Shown one piece after another: positions 1 to 11,590 of a stretch of 64,000 nt of DNA. The position numbers and the translations under genes are program-made. The notes beneath the pieces were generated by a model that saw nothing but the letters and a program-made list of their open reading frames with translations, was not told where the DNA came from and did not search any database. This DNA is from Eucommia ulmoides (Eukaryota; Streptophyta; Magnoliopsida; Garryales; Eucommiaceae): contig CM028329.1 of NCBI GenBank assembly GCA_016647705.1, forward strand, positions 13,789,910 through 13,853,909, in the 5' to 3' direction. The stretch's first letter is position 1, and each line of letters starts with the position of its first letter.

Positions 1-719
1 GAGATAAAAGAAGAGGAGAAGAAGAAACAGAAAATGAGAAGAAAAAAAAAAGTCTAAGCTTAGGTAAGGTTTCCTACTCTTCAACTACACATTTATTTTT
101 ACTTAAACCGTTTGAAAGAATGGACCTAAAATTAGATAAAATTTAAAAGGAAATTCCACTGGAACATTTAAAAGCTGGTTTATTTTTTTGCATTTATTTT
201 CCTGTTCTACGCATTTCTGTGCTTTTATTTTTCTGTATTTCTTTTTCTATTCAGTGCCTTTCCGCGCTTTTATTTCTGTAATTTTATTTTATGTAGTTTA
301 TGTACTGTTATTGTGTTTTTGTAAATAGTTATTTTTCTCGCATAAGAAAAATGAAAAAAAATGAATTGATCTTTATTATTCCAAAAATAAAATAAAAATT
401 AAAGAAAACAAAAATCCAAAAAAAAAATGAAAAATCCAAAATAAAATATATAAAACAAAATAAAATACAAAAATAACAAATCTTAACTTAAATTTTGAGA
501 AAGGGAGAGTTTTTTGTACCATCGTTTCGAATTTTACAAACCATGTGAAATTTTCAAACGGTGATTTTAGGAAGGCACTTGCCTAAGCCGGGTTTTGATC
601 TTAGGATAAGTTGATGAAACAGAAAGAATAAAAATTGTATTTCCATTTCACATATATTTTATTATAGAAAACATAAAAAATAATTTTTGTAAAATTAGTT
701 TTTCTAAAATAAAAAATCA
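1..719. other. AT-rich non-coding stretch
   Basis: I see no gene, RNA or clear transposon terminus here. The first 120 bases are purine-rich, then poly-T and poly-A tracts dominate. The opening bases loosely resemble the tail of the LTR-like sequence near 63600-63700, so this may be old LTR or leader debris, but the match is weak. Confidence 0.4.
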
Positions 720-1017
720 TTTTGGGCTACTGGTAGCACGTAAATACGCCGCTACTTTCACTCGCAGGTATATAAGGTCAAGTTTTAGTATAGATCAGGA
801 GAGTGAGGGTTATCGTGTTCACAGGGATTGGTTTTGACTATTATTGAGTACCGCGTTTATCATGAGCTAATTTTATCTAGACGAAGATAAATTGAATAAA
901 ATTAATTATACTAATATTAGTATGATATGTTTAGGGAAAGTATTGCCTAGGGATTAACTTTGGTTTACAAAATGTGTTTGGTCTCGTTTTAGTTTACGTT
1001 AACGGCGTTCGACTTAT

Positions 1018-1420
1018 CCGACAATCTCAGTTCGTAAACTCTCCCATCACCTCTCCCGAGTGTAAGACGAGGGATATAACGCAACTTCGTGTCAACGAAG
1101 AAGTCCCCCTCAACATCTTAACAACCCTAGGTCGCGTAAGTCTCACCCCAACGTCATTGATTGCACACAATCCAACTCCCAATCGGGTCATTAGATCGTC
1201 GTGTCGTGTTTACCCTATCGATAATCTCAGTTCTAAAACTCTGCCGCCACCTCTCCCAAGTGTAAGAAGGGGGAATACATGACTTTGAGTCAACGAAGAA
1301 GTCCCCCTCAATGTCTTAACGACCCTAGGTCATGTGAGTCTTGCCCCAACGTCATCGATTGTCAACAATTCAATTCCCTCCCGAGTTATTGGATTGTGGC
1401 GTTTGCCTATTCTAGTCTGA
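1018..1420. repeat. Two-copy tandem duplication, period about 200 bp
   Basis: The block from about 1020 ('aatctcagttc', 'cctctccc', 'caacgaagaagtccccctca') recurs from about 1220 with substitutions and a 198-200 base offset. Short open frames over it arise only because both copies lack stops; I see no protein family. Confidence 0.8.
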
Positions 1421-1897
1421 ATTTGGGATTTGTCAAACCCCATATTCTCATAACATCATTATAAGCATGATAAATAAACAATACGGTACACACAATCAAA
1501 ATAACGAAGAACAACCGCTAACTAAATACAAACTCAACAAAACAACATTTTCATAAATATATTAATCCCTAGACAAAACTCGTTTAGCTCATGGTCATAG
1601 CCGGTTATACAATGAAAACTAATCTAAACATACTCAAACAAAAATCATAAGTTAAGAAATAAAAGAAAGAACAAGAGCAACTTAGCTTAGTTCGAAGATT
1701 TATCGCTAAAAACGCTTCGAGATCGCTCCTCCTTTCTTTGCAATGTGATCTTCTCCTCAGGATTTGCTTGAGCACACCCCAAAACCTCTCTACTATCATC
1801 CTAAAGTCTATGGAGGTGTGTTCGCTGAATGGAGAGAAGATGAGGAGAAAACAGGAATCAAAATATCCTAAAATAATATCTAATTTGGCGCAGAGGT

Positions 1898-1988
1898 CAC
1901 CGCCTAGGCGGTGGGTATGTCGGTTAGAATGATCGCCTAGGCGGTGGAACAATGAACCAAGTTTCTGACTTTTGACCGCCTAGGCGGT
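1898..1988. repeat. Three palindromic words of the CACCGCCTAGGCGGTG type
   Basis: A perfect 16-bp palindrome lies at 1898-1913. Its 10-bp core CGCCTAGGCG recurs at 1934-1943, and a 14-bp version lies at 1975-1988. Spacing is about 33-43 bases. The cluster directly abuts the shared module at 1989-2153. In LTR orientation it lies downstream of the module, the same arrangement as in the LTR at 3810-5398. Confidence 0.9.
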
Positions 1989-2153
1989 GACACACTTTCT
2001 TGTTTTGGCTGTAACTTTTTTGTCCGAGTTTCGATTGAGGTGGATTCAAAACCAATAGAAAGATAAGATAAAGATCTACAACTTCCACATTTTGAGTTGT
2101 TTCAAAATCAGATTGCATCGTAGTCAAGAATAGCCTTGAAGTTACAGCACCTG
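1989..2153 (-). repeat. Shared 165-bp retroelement module, copy 1
   Basis: On the minus strand the segment reads, in order: 'taacttcaag', 'aatctgatt', 'gttgta', 'ttgaatc', 'cctcaatcgaaactcgga', 'gtgtca'. The same order of blocks occurs at 3957-4121, 8021-8183 and 37571-37732 (minus). It is non-coding in all copies. Confidence 0.75.
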
Positions 2154-2330
2154 TACCGGCTTTGCACATTTCCACCATTTTTCCACCGTTCTTGATCTGA
2201 TTTAATCATTTTTTATCCGTTTACATACCTTTTCACCTCAAATACCTGATTTAGACAAAAACACATAAAAACATATTAAAACGTACTAAACATACTCGAA
2301 AACTAACAATATTTGGATTGGAAATAAATA

Positions 2331-2589
2331 GATAATTTACACCTATCAGCTACAAAAAAAATGTGAATAATAAAAAAAATATAGTCTTTTGTAAGGGGGA
2401 GTATTTTTGAAAAATCACTAAAAGAAAAATCATTCCAAAAAAATTTCACTAAAATGGAGACGCATTTTTTAAGAACAAAATTTTCTCAGATGTGATTTAT
2501 TGTGTTTTCCAAAATCAAATCAACTAGCCTATATTTTATTAAAAAGAAAAAAGTAAAAAAGAAAAAAGAAGGAAAAAAACTTATTAAAA

Positions 2590-2631
<42 letters not shown>

Positions 2632-3117
2632 TTTTCCAAAAAAATACGTTTTAGCACCCATGTTCCTTCTATTTATCAAAATAACCCAAACTTAAAAGCC
2701 ACTACATTAAACCCCAAGAGGGTCATCCTTATTAAATTATCGATATTTTATAAGCAATCGTACCGGGACAACATTTTCAAAAATTAAAATAAAACAAAAA
2801 TTTATTTTTGTCATTTTATGAAAATTCAAAAAAAAAAAAAAAAAGAATTTTCTCCTTAAAGACGAATCTCTAGTCGAACCGTGCTTTTTGAAGTCAAAAT
2901 TTTACTTAAGTCATTTTTCAAAACGTTTAAAAAAAAAATCTGATGACCTAGCATACCATTTAAACTCAATGCTAGGTGGTGATTCTTTTTTCTAAAATTG
3001 GCTTAAGTTATTTTATGAGAAAATCAACACTTTTGAAAACCCCTCTCCTTAATACTTTTTCAAAAACAAAAAAGATTCATATTTATTTATTTTATTTTAT
3101 TTTAAATTCGGGTTGCG
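2331..3117. other. AT-rich non-coding stretch with an (AT)n microsatellite
   Basis: No gene is seen. A 35-base (AT)n run lies at 2594-2628. The rest is poly-A-rich with a short retroelement-like 'ctaggtggtgattc' block near 2971. It ends where homology to the Sirevirus polymerase begins. Confidence 0.6.
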
Positions 3118-3809
3118 TCAAGTAACTAATTAAATTAAATTCATTCCTCCTAGGATACTATAATCCTAGATCACTTGTCCCCTTTAAATATCGAAAGATT
3201 CGCTTGACAACTGTTAGATGCAATTATTTCGGACAACACTGAACTCTAGCACACAAGCATACACTAAACATTATGTCAAGTCAACTAACAGTAAGTTGTA
3301 ACAAGCTACCAACATACTTCAACATGTTTTCCCATTGATGTTTTTGCCCTATCGTCTTTTTCAATTTTTTGTAGTTGTTGCCATAGGAGTTGTGTACTCT
3401 TTAGCTCCATTCAAGATATGTTTTTTCAGTAATTCCTTCGTGTACTTGTCTTGATTAATAAAGATCAATTCTTTGGTTTTCTTAATTTACAGCCCAAGAA
3501 ATAAGGTTAATTCTCCCATCATACTCATTTAAAACTCAACCTGCATAATTAGCAAACTCTTGACAAAAATCATCATTAGTAGATCCGAATATAATATCAT
3601 CAACATATATTTATACTAATAGGATATTAGACTCATTATACTTGATAAATAATGTAATGTCACTAAGACCCCGTCGAAAACCATTTTCGATCAAATATCG
3701 ACTAAGTCTCTTATACCAAGCTTAGGAAGCTTGTTTGAGTCTATACAAAACCTTCCAAAATTTAAAAACATGATCGGGTAATTTATCATTCTCAAACCCC
3801 ATTGGTTGT
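3118..3809 (-). pseudogene. Sirevirus-type copia reverse transcriptase fragment
   Basis: The minus strand encodes, through several stops, pieces typical of Ty1/copia reverse transcriptase, including the catalytic box YVDDIIFGSTN and a stretch resembling LKQAS.AWYKRLSRYL. It is clearly homologous to 12060-12760 of the element at 9218-14772. It breaks off at 3809 in the middle of the domain, exactly where the next element starts with TGATAAGTG, so the later insertion cut it. No gag, integrase or LTR belonging to this copy is visible nearby. Confidence 0.85.
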
Positions 3810-3956
3810 TGATAAGTGATTTATTTACCAACAAAATCAAGTATTTTTTAATTTAAATATTTGTGAGTTTTCAAGCCTTTTTGTTAGTTTAATGTGTTTT
3901 TGTGTTGTTTTGTAAGAATCATAAACAATTGGGAAAAAAGGTAAAAATAGTGCCGG

Positions 3957-4121
3957 CGCAGTAACTTCAAGTTCGATTTTGACCATGATAAAATCTGATT
4001 CTAGAAAAACTCAAAACATTAACGTTGTATTTCTATTTCTTAGATTACCATATCATCTTGAATCGCCTCAATCAGAGTTCGGCCGAGAAAGATATGGCCA
4101 AAATACGAACAAGTGTCAAAA
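3957..4121 (+). repeat. Shared 165-bp retroelement module, copy 2
   Basis: Order of blocks: 'gtaacttcaag', 'aatctgattctag', 'gttgta', 'ttgaatcgcctcaatcagag', 'gccaaaatacgaac', 'aagtgtcaaaa'. It lies upstream of the TATA box and next to the self-complementary words of this LTR. Confidence 0.8.
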
Positions 4122-4280
4122 TTGACGAACTACTACCTAAAGCACACTGCAGGATGACTAAAGGGTGCTTCAGCACTAATTCAACAGTGTATTACTCCCT
4201 AAAGCATGCTTCAATGCGCCCACGCATGCTCCAGCACACCTTTTCACGCTGCAAAGGTGGAAAACCCTAATTTTGAAGCC

Positions 4281-4288
4281 TATTTATA
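4281..4288 (+). promoter_or_regulatory. LTR TATA box
   Basis: TATTTATA lies about 470 bases into the LTR, conserved in the other LTR near 8325. It comes before the tandem repeat array, as expected for the start of the R region. Confidence 0.5.
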
Positions 4289-4324
4289 CTACCTTATGCT
4301 TCAAACCCTAAAGGTGGCAATTTT

Positions 4325-4540
4325 GTAAGATAAAAAACCATTGGTGGTGATTTGGGGAGAGAAAATACCATTGGTGGCAAGATTTGGGAGGAAAACACCA
4401 TTCTTGTAGCGATTTTGGGAGAGAAAACACAATTGGTGGCGATTTTGGGAGAGAAAACACTATTGTTTTGGCGATTTTTGGAGAGAAACATCATTGGTAT
4501 AGAGATCTTTTGGACAAAAGAACACTATTGGAGGCACGAA
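4325..4540 (+). repeat. Tandem array of about 32-bp units in the LTR
   Basis: About six degenerate units of the form 'gattttgggagagaaaacac' plus 'cattggtggc' lie here and again in the right LTR at about 8351-8570. Small open frames over the array are by-products of the repeat. Confidence 0.85.
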
Positions 4541-5404
4541 ACCAGTAGAGATAGAGCTTAGAGTTGAAGTTTATTGAAGATTTGAAGCTCATCTCCACAA
4601 AAATAGTTATCTTCCTTTCTCTCACCTTAATCTTTATTGAATTTTCTATTTGTGATATTGTGTTAAACATGTCTACATTAATGAATTTCTTGAAAATATT
4701 AGTCATGGCTTCCACTATGTTGAGTTAAATTTTTTATCTATGGGGAGTTAAATAACTTTGTATGAACTATGCCTTGAGACTTTAAGATTTTGTTAATTGA
4801 ATTTCATGTTTTAATCATTTGTGTTTCTTTGTGCTTATTTACTAATTTATGCTAAAGGTAAATTAGATATCATAGATGTGTGGGATTGGGCACTCGAGAG
4901 AGGTAATTTTGCATATTGAGACCGGAGAAATACAACCCTTATTATATTGAGTGCGAGAGGCTAGTATATTTTGGGTAGCCATTTGATGGGTGAAACTTAA
5001 TGATTGGATAATTAGTTGAATTGAATAGACATATTAATTCAAGTAATTATACAAAGTATCTTACTCGGCACTCGATAGAGGGAGTGAAGTTACTATAGAG
5101 ACCCATGGTTAACAATTGATCATGAATTTAATTAACAAACTTGAATTGGATTAGCATAGTCTAGAAAAGTGACGTCAAACCCCCTAGAACAATTGTGCAT
5201 AGGAAATCCATATTTTATTTTGCTTTTGATTTTATATTTGTTTTAGTTTTATTTTTATACACAAAATTTGGTTGCCTAAATAAAGTTTGGTTACAATAAT
5301 CGCGGTACTTAGTGACGATCTACACCAATCCCTGTGGATACGACATTCTACTCACCACTACACTATTAAAACTTGACTTGAACACTTGTGGCTCAACAAG
5401 TTTT

Positions 5405-5420
5405 TGGCGTCGTTGTCAGG
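5405..5420 (+). other. Primer-binding site, Athila type
   Basis: TGGCGTCGTTGTCAGG, six bases after the LTR end, is a mutated form of the TGGCGCCGTTGCCGGG-like site typical of Athila-group elements. Confidence 0.75.
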
Positions 5421-7874
5421 TATTGGCATTTTAGATTGTTGTTAATATTGTGAGTAAGTAACTTGATTTTAATTTAGGCATTTATTTTTATTTTTAATTT
5501 TCGATTTGATTTCTTATATTGTGAGGTACTTGGAGATGGTTGATCAACATGTCTTCTTGAGTTTTTCTCAATGTGATTTCGAACCGTTCCATTGTTCTTG
5601 GGACAAATACAAAGAGTTGTTTATTTGGTTCCCCGAATATGGTTTCCTAAAGGAGTGTCAACTTCTAAACTTCCTCTACATAGAGAAGTTGGAAAGGATG
5701 GAGACCGATTATGACATGCAAATTGGGTCTTCAAACTACTCTATTGAAGTCATATCAGGAATAGTGGTACTGAGACACACACATAAGCCACATTTATATG
5801 TGAGAACCATCATGAGGAACCGAATACAAGTGGGATAAACTTGGGTTTGTTCAATGACGAAGATTCTAATGAGGAAAAGACCCAAGAATTGATCGACGAT
5901 GAAGAATCACAAGACGACACCTGTTAGTCTCTATATTTTTAGGTCCATGTTGTGATACCACCACCGATCAAAGATGACAACATCTATGAGGATCCAATGT
6001 GGATCACTTGTCTTCCTCCACCTTTAGCACCATTCATTCAAGTTCACCAAGCATATAAGCCGAAATCGAGTCATGTTAAGCAAACATTCTAATCATTTCT
6101 ACATCTCGCCAAGCTTAAGGGTGTTCAAAACTAAGACCCATTTATTGTGTTGTATGACACATAATATGGGCAGAAGTCATTCTTTGATGAACACTTCTCA
6201 GTTGTCAAGCCGAGGACGTTAAACCAAGTGCTTCTTGGGAGATAACCCAAGTTTTCAAATAATTGAGCCTAAGCATGCAAGCTATAGAAGAAAGCCCCAC
6301 ATCGGTCAATATGCCTAGAGCATCACCGCCGACCACAGTACGAGGCAAGATTGTCTCGCCTCCCCAGTACATGTTCTTATTCCCTTATAATTAATTTAAA
6401 TATATGTTTGACCTTGAGTTTGGGGGTGAGACACATGTTGGCTTATGCTTTTTAGGTTTGGAAAAGGTTTATGTGACTTTTCGTCCTATAACTTGTGTTC
6501 ATTTGACCATGTTTTTAGTTTTCTTTTCTTTTTAAGTGTGTATAAATAAAATGTGAGTTTTGTTGAGATGAATTGACTTGATATAGTTGATGAGTATAGG
6601 CACTTGATGTTCTCTTAGGTCTTTTGAAACGTATCGCATTGAGATTTCTGTGTGTTTGACTCTTGTTGATTAAAGTTCACTCTTAACTCTTTACATTTGA
6701 GCACCATGAATCATGATCATTTGGTAGTTTGAGCATTTTGAGAACATTTATGTGCTTTAGGTCTGCTTGACATCTCATGAACACTAGAACCCACTTGAGT
6801 GAGACTTGAGGCAAAATACTAGGTTATGTGTTGTTGGAGAAATGATTTAGGCATTTCTTTGGATTGTTTGGGCCTTTGAAGCTAACCCTTGAAAATTATT
6901 TATCCTTTGTTATGCTCGTTAAGCCTTATTGCCTAATTCTTTCATCACCCTCATATGTGCATCCAACCCACTAAATGTATTTTCACTTCCTAAACCCATC
7001 ACTAATAGGTATTGTTGCATGGATCATTGAGTGTAAGGATTAGCATAGGTTGTGTTTGGAAAATCATTGGTGGATTGGGTTATGTTATTTATATTTGAGA
7101 AAAAAAAAAAAAAAGACAAATAGGTGATAAGTTGAGTCATTTTCTTGTATTTTTCTACAACATTGAGGATAATGTTGACTTTGAGTTTGGGGTGTGGTTT
7201 ATATTTCCTACCTATTTGTTCTTTTTACAACAAAAATAAATAAATAAATAAATAGTGTGTGTTTTGGTTTGGTTTGTGGATAATACATTGTGGGATCGAT
7301 TGAAAGAAGACATATGATGAAAGGGAGCGTTGGTGAAAACGTTTCTTGGAAATCTTGTAAAATCCATGAATTGTTATACATGTTTGTGGTAATTTGAGCC
7401 TTAAAAAAATGACATTCTCATCTACTTTATACCCTAACCATACATTATAACCCTCAAAGTCCTTTTGATCTCCAATGACATATGAACTTATGCATAATTA
7501 GTAGAGAGTGACACGAAAAATGGGCTTATTGTTGTTTTTAAATTAACCATATAAAGATCATTCATTGTCCCCTTAGTACATAAATATATTCGAGGCTCGG
7601 TTGGTTGGGTGAGAATGACTGTGCACGCACTTACACATCGAGAGTCTTAAGTGAATGATATCGATACTCGATGTTGAAATTCTAGAAAGTCTCAATGGTT
7701 GCATTTCTTTTGAGTTTGGAGCATTTTGTGGCTTCGGAGATTCTTGCATGGTTGTTGATTTGATATGAAACTCACACTTTTATCATTAGCATCTTAATAC
7801 TTTATTTATGTTTTCTTTTATTTTTCTTTCTTTTGCTTGAGGACAAGCAAATATTTGAGTTTGCGGGTATTTAA
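5421..7874 (+). other. Internal region without recognisable gag or pol
   Basis: No protease, reverse transcriptase, RNase H or integrase motif is present in any frame. The longest frame (5506-5838, 110 codons) has no family resemblance I recognise. The sequence holds the 'cttcttgggagataaccc' block, poly-T and poly-A tracts, and the polypurine-proximal segment before 7875. This is the expected build of a large non-autonomous derivative that depends on proteins from a related element. Confidence 0.6.
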
Positions 7875-9138
7875 TGAGTGGTTTATTTATCAACAAATAA
7901 TGTACTTTTGAGTTCAAATATTTGTAAATTTTCAAGTATTTTTGTTAGTTTAATGTGTTTTTATATTGTTTTGTAGGAATCATAAACAATTGGGAGAAAA
8001 TGTGAACATAGTGCAGGTGCAATAACTTCAAACTAGTTTTTTACTATGATACAATCTGGTTATGGAAACCAACAAAACATCAAAGTTGTATCTCAACTTC
8101 TTATATTTCCATAGTATCTTCAATCACCTCAATCAGAGTTTGGACGAGATAGTTATAGTTAAAATACGAACAAGTGTCAAAACTGCCCGAACCACTGCAT
8201 AAAGGGCGCTGTAGCGCCAATTCGACAATGTACCATTGCTTAAAGCACACTTCAATGCATCCATGCATGTTCCAGTGCGCCTTTTCATGCTACAGAGGTG
8301 GAAAACCCTAATTTTGGAGCCTATTTATACCACCTTATGCCTCAAACCCTAAGAGTGGTGATTTTGGGAGAGAAAACACCATTGGTGGCGAGATTTAGGA
8401 GAAAAACACCATTGTTGTGGTGATTTTGGGAGAGAAAATACCAATCATGGCAATTTTGGGAGAGAAAACACCATTGGTGGTGAGATTTAGGAGGAAAACA
8501 CCATTGTTTTAGTAATTTTTGGAGAAAAACACCATTGGTGTGGAGATCTTTTGGGAAAAAAAAATCACTATTGGAGGCATAAAATCACTAGAGGGGAAGC
8601 TTGGATTTGAAGTTTATTGAATATTTGAAGATTTGAAGCTCATCTCCATGAAAAGAGTTTTCTCTTCCTTTCTCTCACCCTAATCTTTATTGAATTTTAT
8701 TTTGCGATATTGTGTTAAACATGTTTACATTTATGAATTTCTTGAAAAGAATAGTCATGATTCCACTATGTTAAGTTATAATTTATATCTAGGGGATTTG
8801 AATAGCTTTGTATGAACTATGCCTACAGACTTTAAGATTTTGTTAAGTGAATTTCATGTTTCAATCATTTGTGTTTCTTTATGCTTGTTTGCTAATTTAT
8901 GTGAAAGGTAAATTAGATATCACATACGTATGGGATTAGGTGCTCGAGAGATGTAATCTTGCATATTGAGACAAGAGAATTACAACCCTTATTATATTGA
9001 GTACGAAAGGCTAGTATAACTTGGGTAGCTATTTGATGAGTGAAACTTAATGATTAGATAATTAGTTGAATTGAATAGACATATTAATTCAAATAATTAT
9101 ACAAATTATCTTACTCAGCACTCGATAGAAGAAGTGAG
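7875..9138 (+). repeat. 3' LTR of the Athila-like element, truncated
   Basis: It begins TGAGTGGTTTATT and follows the 5' LTR through module, words, TATA, tandem array and 'tcgagag' blocks to about 9138, roughly 1.26 of the expected 1.59 kb. The missing part is the U5 end. Divergence between the LTRs is substantial by eye, so the insertion is old. Confidence 0.8.
8021..8183 (+). repeat. Shared 165-bp retroelement module, copy 3
   Basis: This is the 3' LTR counterpart of 3957-4121, with 'gcaataacttcaa', 'caatctggtt', 'ttcaatcacctcaatcagag' and 'aaaatacgaacaagtgtcaa' in the same order. Confidence 0.8.
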
Positions 9139-9210
9139 GTTATTTATTCAGGTATAGTAAAGCCTAACTAATTACTTATCATCGATCACCATATAATGCT
9201 TATTTTTTCC
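9139..9210. other. Stray copy of the BBE-like gene 3' flank
   Basis: About 70 bases match 20960-21030, the sequence directly downstream (in gene sense) of the BBE stop codon, including an identical run of about 40 bases through 'catcgatcaccatataatgc'. No BBE coding sequence follows: the next bases lead straight into the Sirevirus LTR at 9218. It may be the remnant of a lost paralog, or the trace of a duplication spanning the cluster between here and the gene. Confidence 0.75.
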
Positions 9211-9217
9211 GTGGACT

Positions 9218-11307
9218 TGGTTGACCCAAAGAGATACCCAAGAGGGGGTGAATTGAAAAGTTACCATTTTAAACATTTAAACACTTAAACGCAAATAATC
9301 AATTTTCCTAAATAAATTATTATCTTATTACGCAGCAGATATATGTTTAAAACTAAGTGCACGCTAAAACACAATATAAGAAAATAAATAATGCAGCACA
9401 CAATGATATATCTTGATTCGGCCAAGCTAGTCTTGCCTACGCCCAGTCACTCGAGTTCCATGGAGATTCGCAATCCACTATACCCTTTGATCCCTTTACC
9501 AGGTAGGAACCAAACACTTACAATGATTCTTTTACAGGCACAAAATCAACATTTACAAAACTACCATTTTTCAGGCCAATGATGAACCGTATCTTTTTTA
9601 CCAAGCTAAAGATTAATCTAACACTTTCTCACTTATCTTTTTCACAGGGAATGATGACCCTTTACAATTCACTCAAAATTAATTCAATTACAAGAAAAAT
9701 CAAAACCTAATTCTTTTTAAGGGAAGAGAATAGCCTAACCTTTTTACCAGGAGAAAGATCAAACCCTAATTTCATAGGAAAAAGATCAAAACCTACATAC
9801 CCAGACTAGACACCGTCCCAAACACGTCTAATCCGCTCAAACTCACAAATACAAAAAAATACAAGTTTCTTCCCACAATGAGCTTTTACCACCTGAATAC
9901 AAATATGCTCAATTAATGTCCCGAATAATTATTACATGATAGATACAATGTGAGGTAAATAAAATCTGATTAATTAATAAAGTGGGTAGCACAAATTAAG
10001 CACGTAGACAAATAATCATGTAAAAACCGTTTAAAAGGTTTTCAGGCTTTTAAGTTCAAAACGATTTTCAAAACAATCCTATACCAAACAATCAAGATAA
10101 AAAAAAATGGTAAATATTCAAAATAAATATCAAAGTTTCGATAGATCTCATTAGGAAACACCAAAGATAATGACAGAATAGTAATAGAACTCAAGTCGGT
10201 TACGCCAAACCACAAGCGCTTTAGATTAAAAACTTAGAATAAATCTCTCGCAAAAATGTCTGCGTAAATATCATTCTTAGAATAGCTTAAAGTGGTTGTT
10301 CTTGATGTGTTGAACTCCATTCCCACAGGTCTCTATTAATAGACCAATATCAAGCCCTTTAACGGCTCGTTTCTCAAATATATGTAAAAAACAAATGACA
10401 CTCTAAGAGCCTATATATGATATCCTTTCATTTTAGGTGTATTCCACATTAAAATAACTTTCAGATCTTTCATTTAAATCTATAAAACTATTCTCCATTT
10501 AAAACCATAGAAATAAGAAGTATTAATCCATTTAAATTAAGAGAATCTATAAGTATGTCAAGCAAATCAATAGGCATAATAGAATAGGTTGATAATATGT
10601 CAATTAGGTTCAAATCCCCAAAATATCTCCCTTAGAATCTTAAAAAATGGATAGTTTTTTTACCAAAAGACCAAATCTCCCGAATTCTCAACTGACTCAA
10701 TTGGTTGGCCGAGTCCCACTGGTCGGCTGACCGACCTGTCTAGCTCTAGATTCAACCATTGGCTTAAGGATAGTCAGTTAACCAATCAGATCCAATCGAT
10801 TGACTGATTGGATCAGTGTGATCCACTTTTTCTTCAATTAACCTATTGACTCAAAGGATTGACCGACCATATTCATTTGGTTAACCGAATAGATAAATAT
10901 GCTCACTTCTTTCGCTAATTCAGCTACTGTTTCAAACGATTGATAGACCATTTTCATTCAATTAACCGACTAGATCAGTAGTACCTTATTTCAACTTCAA
11001 AACTCATAGTGTGATTCTGTTGACCGGTTGCTTTTCTCGGTTGACCGAATTAACCTGAAAATTGAACTTTTTATACTTTGAAACATATTTTTCAATTAGG
11101 TCAATTATCAAATTCATTTCACATAAGGAGCACATACTATATCTCATTTTAGGATCTTGAACTTATCACTTCTTACCATGACACACATATAATTAACTTA
11201 TTTCAAGTGTCGTGTGTGATCATAATTCGGGTTGCATTAAGAGTAAAATCATTAGTTCCATCAAAAATATCAATACTTAATTGTTCATAAAAAACTAGGG
11301 TTCAACA
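9218..11307 (-). repeat. 3' LTR of the Sirevirus, about 2.1 kb
   Basis: On the plus strand it runs from TGGTTGACCC to GGTTCAACA and is followed by a pyrimidine run (the polypurine tract on the other strand). Its left 220 bases align with 14545-14772. A minus-strand TATATAG at 10411-10418 could be the promoter, with self-complementary words upstream of it at 10690-11060. Confidence 0.8.
10690..11060. repeat. Self-complementary word array in the Sirevirus LTR
   Basis: Words such as GGTCGGCTGACCGACC, TTGGTTGACCGAAT-like pairs and CAATCGATTG recur at roughly 40-80 base spacing. Palindromic repeat clusters are a known trait of Sirevirus LTRs; here they lie upstream of the presumed TATA box. Confidence 0.7.
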
Positions 11308-11590
11308 ATCTCTCCCTTTTTTATGATGATAATTAACTTTAATGTTTTCTTCAATAAAAAATGTAACCACGCTTTCCCTAAATCCGAGGATGGGTATTTA
11401 AACTCATTTAATCATAAACATAAAAACATAATTAAGCAATGTTGAAGATATTCAATATAAGCCCCATATTAACTTCTCCCTTTACATAATGTAATGCTTA
11501 GGCGAACAAATCATAAACACCAACTAATCATTAAACATCAACTTCTTCCCCTTTGTCATCTCAAAAAATGGGGGCAGAGAACCAAAAATA

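Larger units (their letters stand above)
720..2330 (-). mobile_element. Athila-like gypsy LTR, antisense, probably truncated
   Basis: Read on the minus strand, the segment around 760-860 matches the end of the LTR at 3810-5398: both share a 'gcggtact' block, then a block reading 'accaatccctgtg', then a block ending 'aaaacttgac'. The minus-strand start of the region carries the 165-bp module that also lies in that LTR. No primer-binding site or target-site duplication is visible and both edges are approximate. It is either a solo LTR or a broken element. Inside it are a 200-bp tandem duplication and a cluster of 16-bp palindromes, described separately. Confidence 0.5.
3810..5398 (+). repeat. 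5' LTR of the Athila-like element
   Basis: The LTR is 1589 bases. In order it holds the shared module (3957-4121), a block of self-complementary words (4126-4250, including the perfect palindrome AAGCATGCTT at 4202-4211), a TATA-like box (TATTTATA, 4281-4288), a tandem repeat array (4325-4540), and a conserved terminal block with 'accaatccctgtggatacga'. The layout implies U3, promoter, then R/U5. Confidence 0.8.
3810..9138 (+). mobile_element. Non-autonomous Athila-like Ty3/gypsy element (LARD-like)
   Basis: Two direct LTR copies (3810-5398 and 7875-9138) flank about 2.5 kb without any gag or pol motif. The left LTR begins TGATAAGTG and ends CTCAACA, followed by a primer-binding site at 5405-5420. 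Before the right LTR comes 'ttgaggacaagcaaat...ttgagtttgcgggta', a run typical of the polypurine-proximal region of Athila/Tat-type elements. The block 'tgcttcttgggagataaccc' near 6227 is another feature I associate with this group. The right LTR is cut short at about 9138. The element is inserted in the Sirevirus fragment at 3118-3809. Confidence 0.8.

Noticed and set aside
1605..1952. A 115-codon minus-strand frame in the Athila-like LTR
   Set aside because: It lies in LTR U3-R sequence, crosses the palindrome cluster and shows no known domain.
4352..4561. Short frames in both strands of the LTR tandem array
   Set aside because: They are periodic translations of the 32-bp repeat.
5506..5838. 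A 110-codon frame in the Athila-like interior
   Set aside because: No gag, env or other retroelement motif is visible, and the region otherwise lacks coding signals, so I do not call it a gene.
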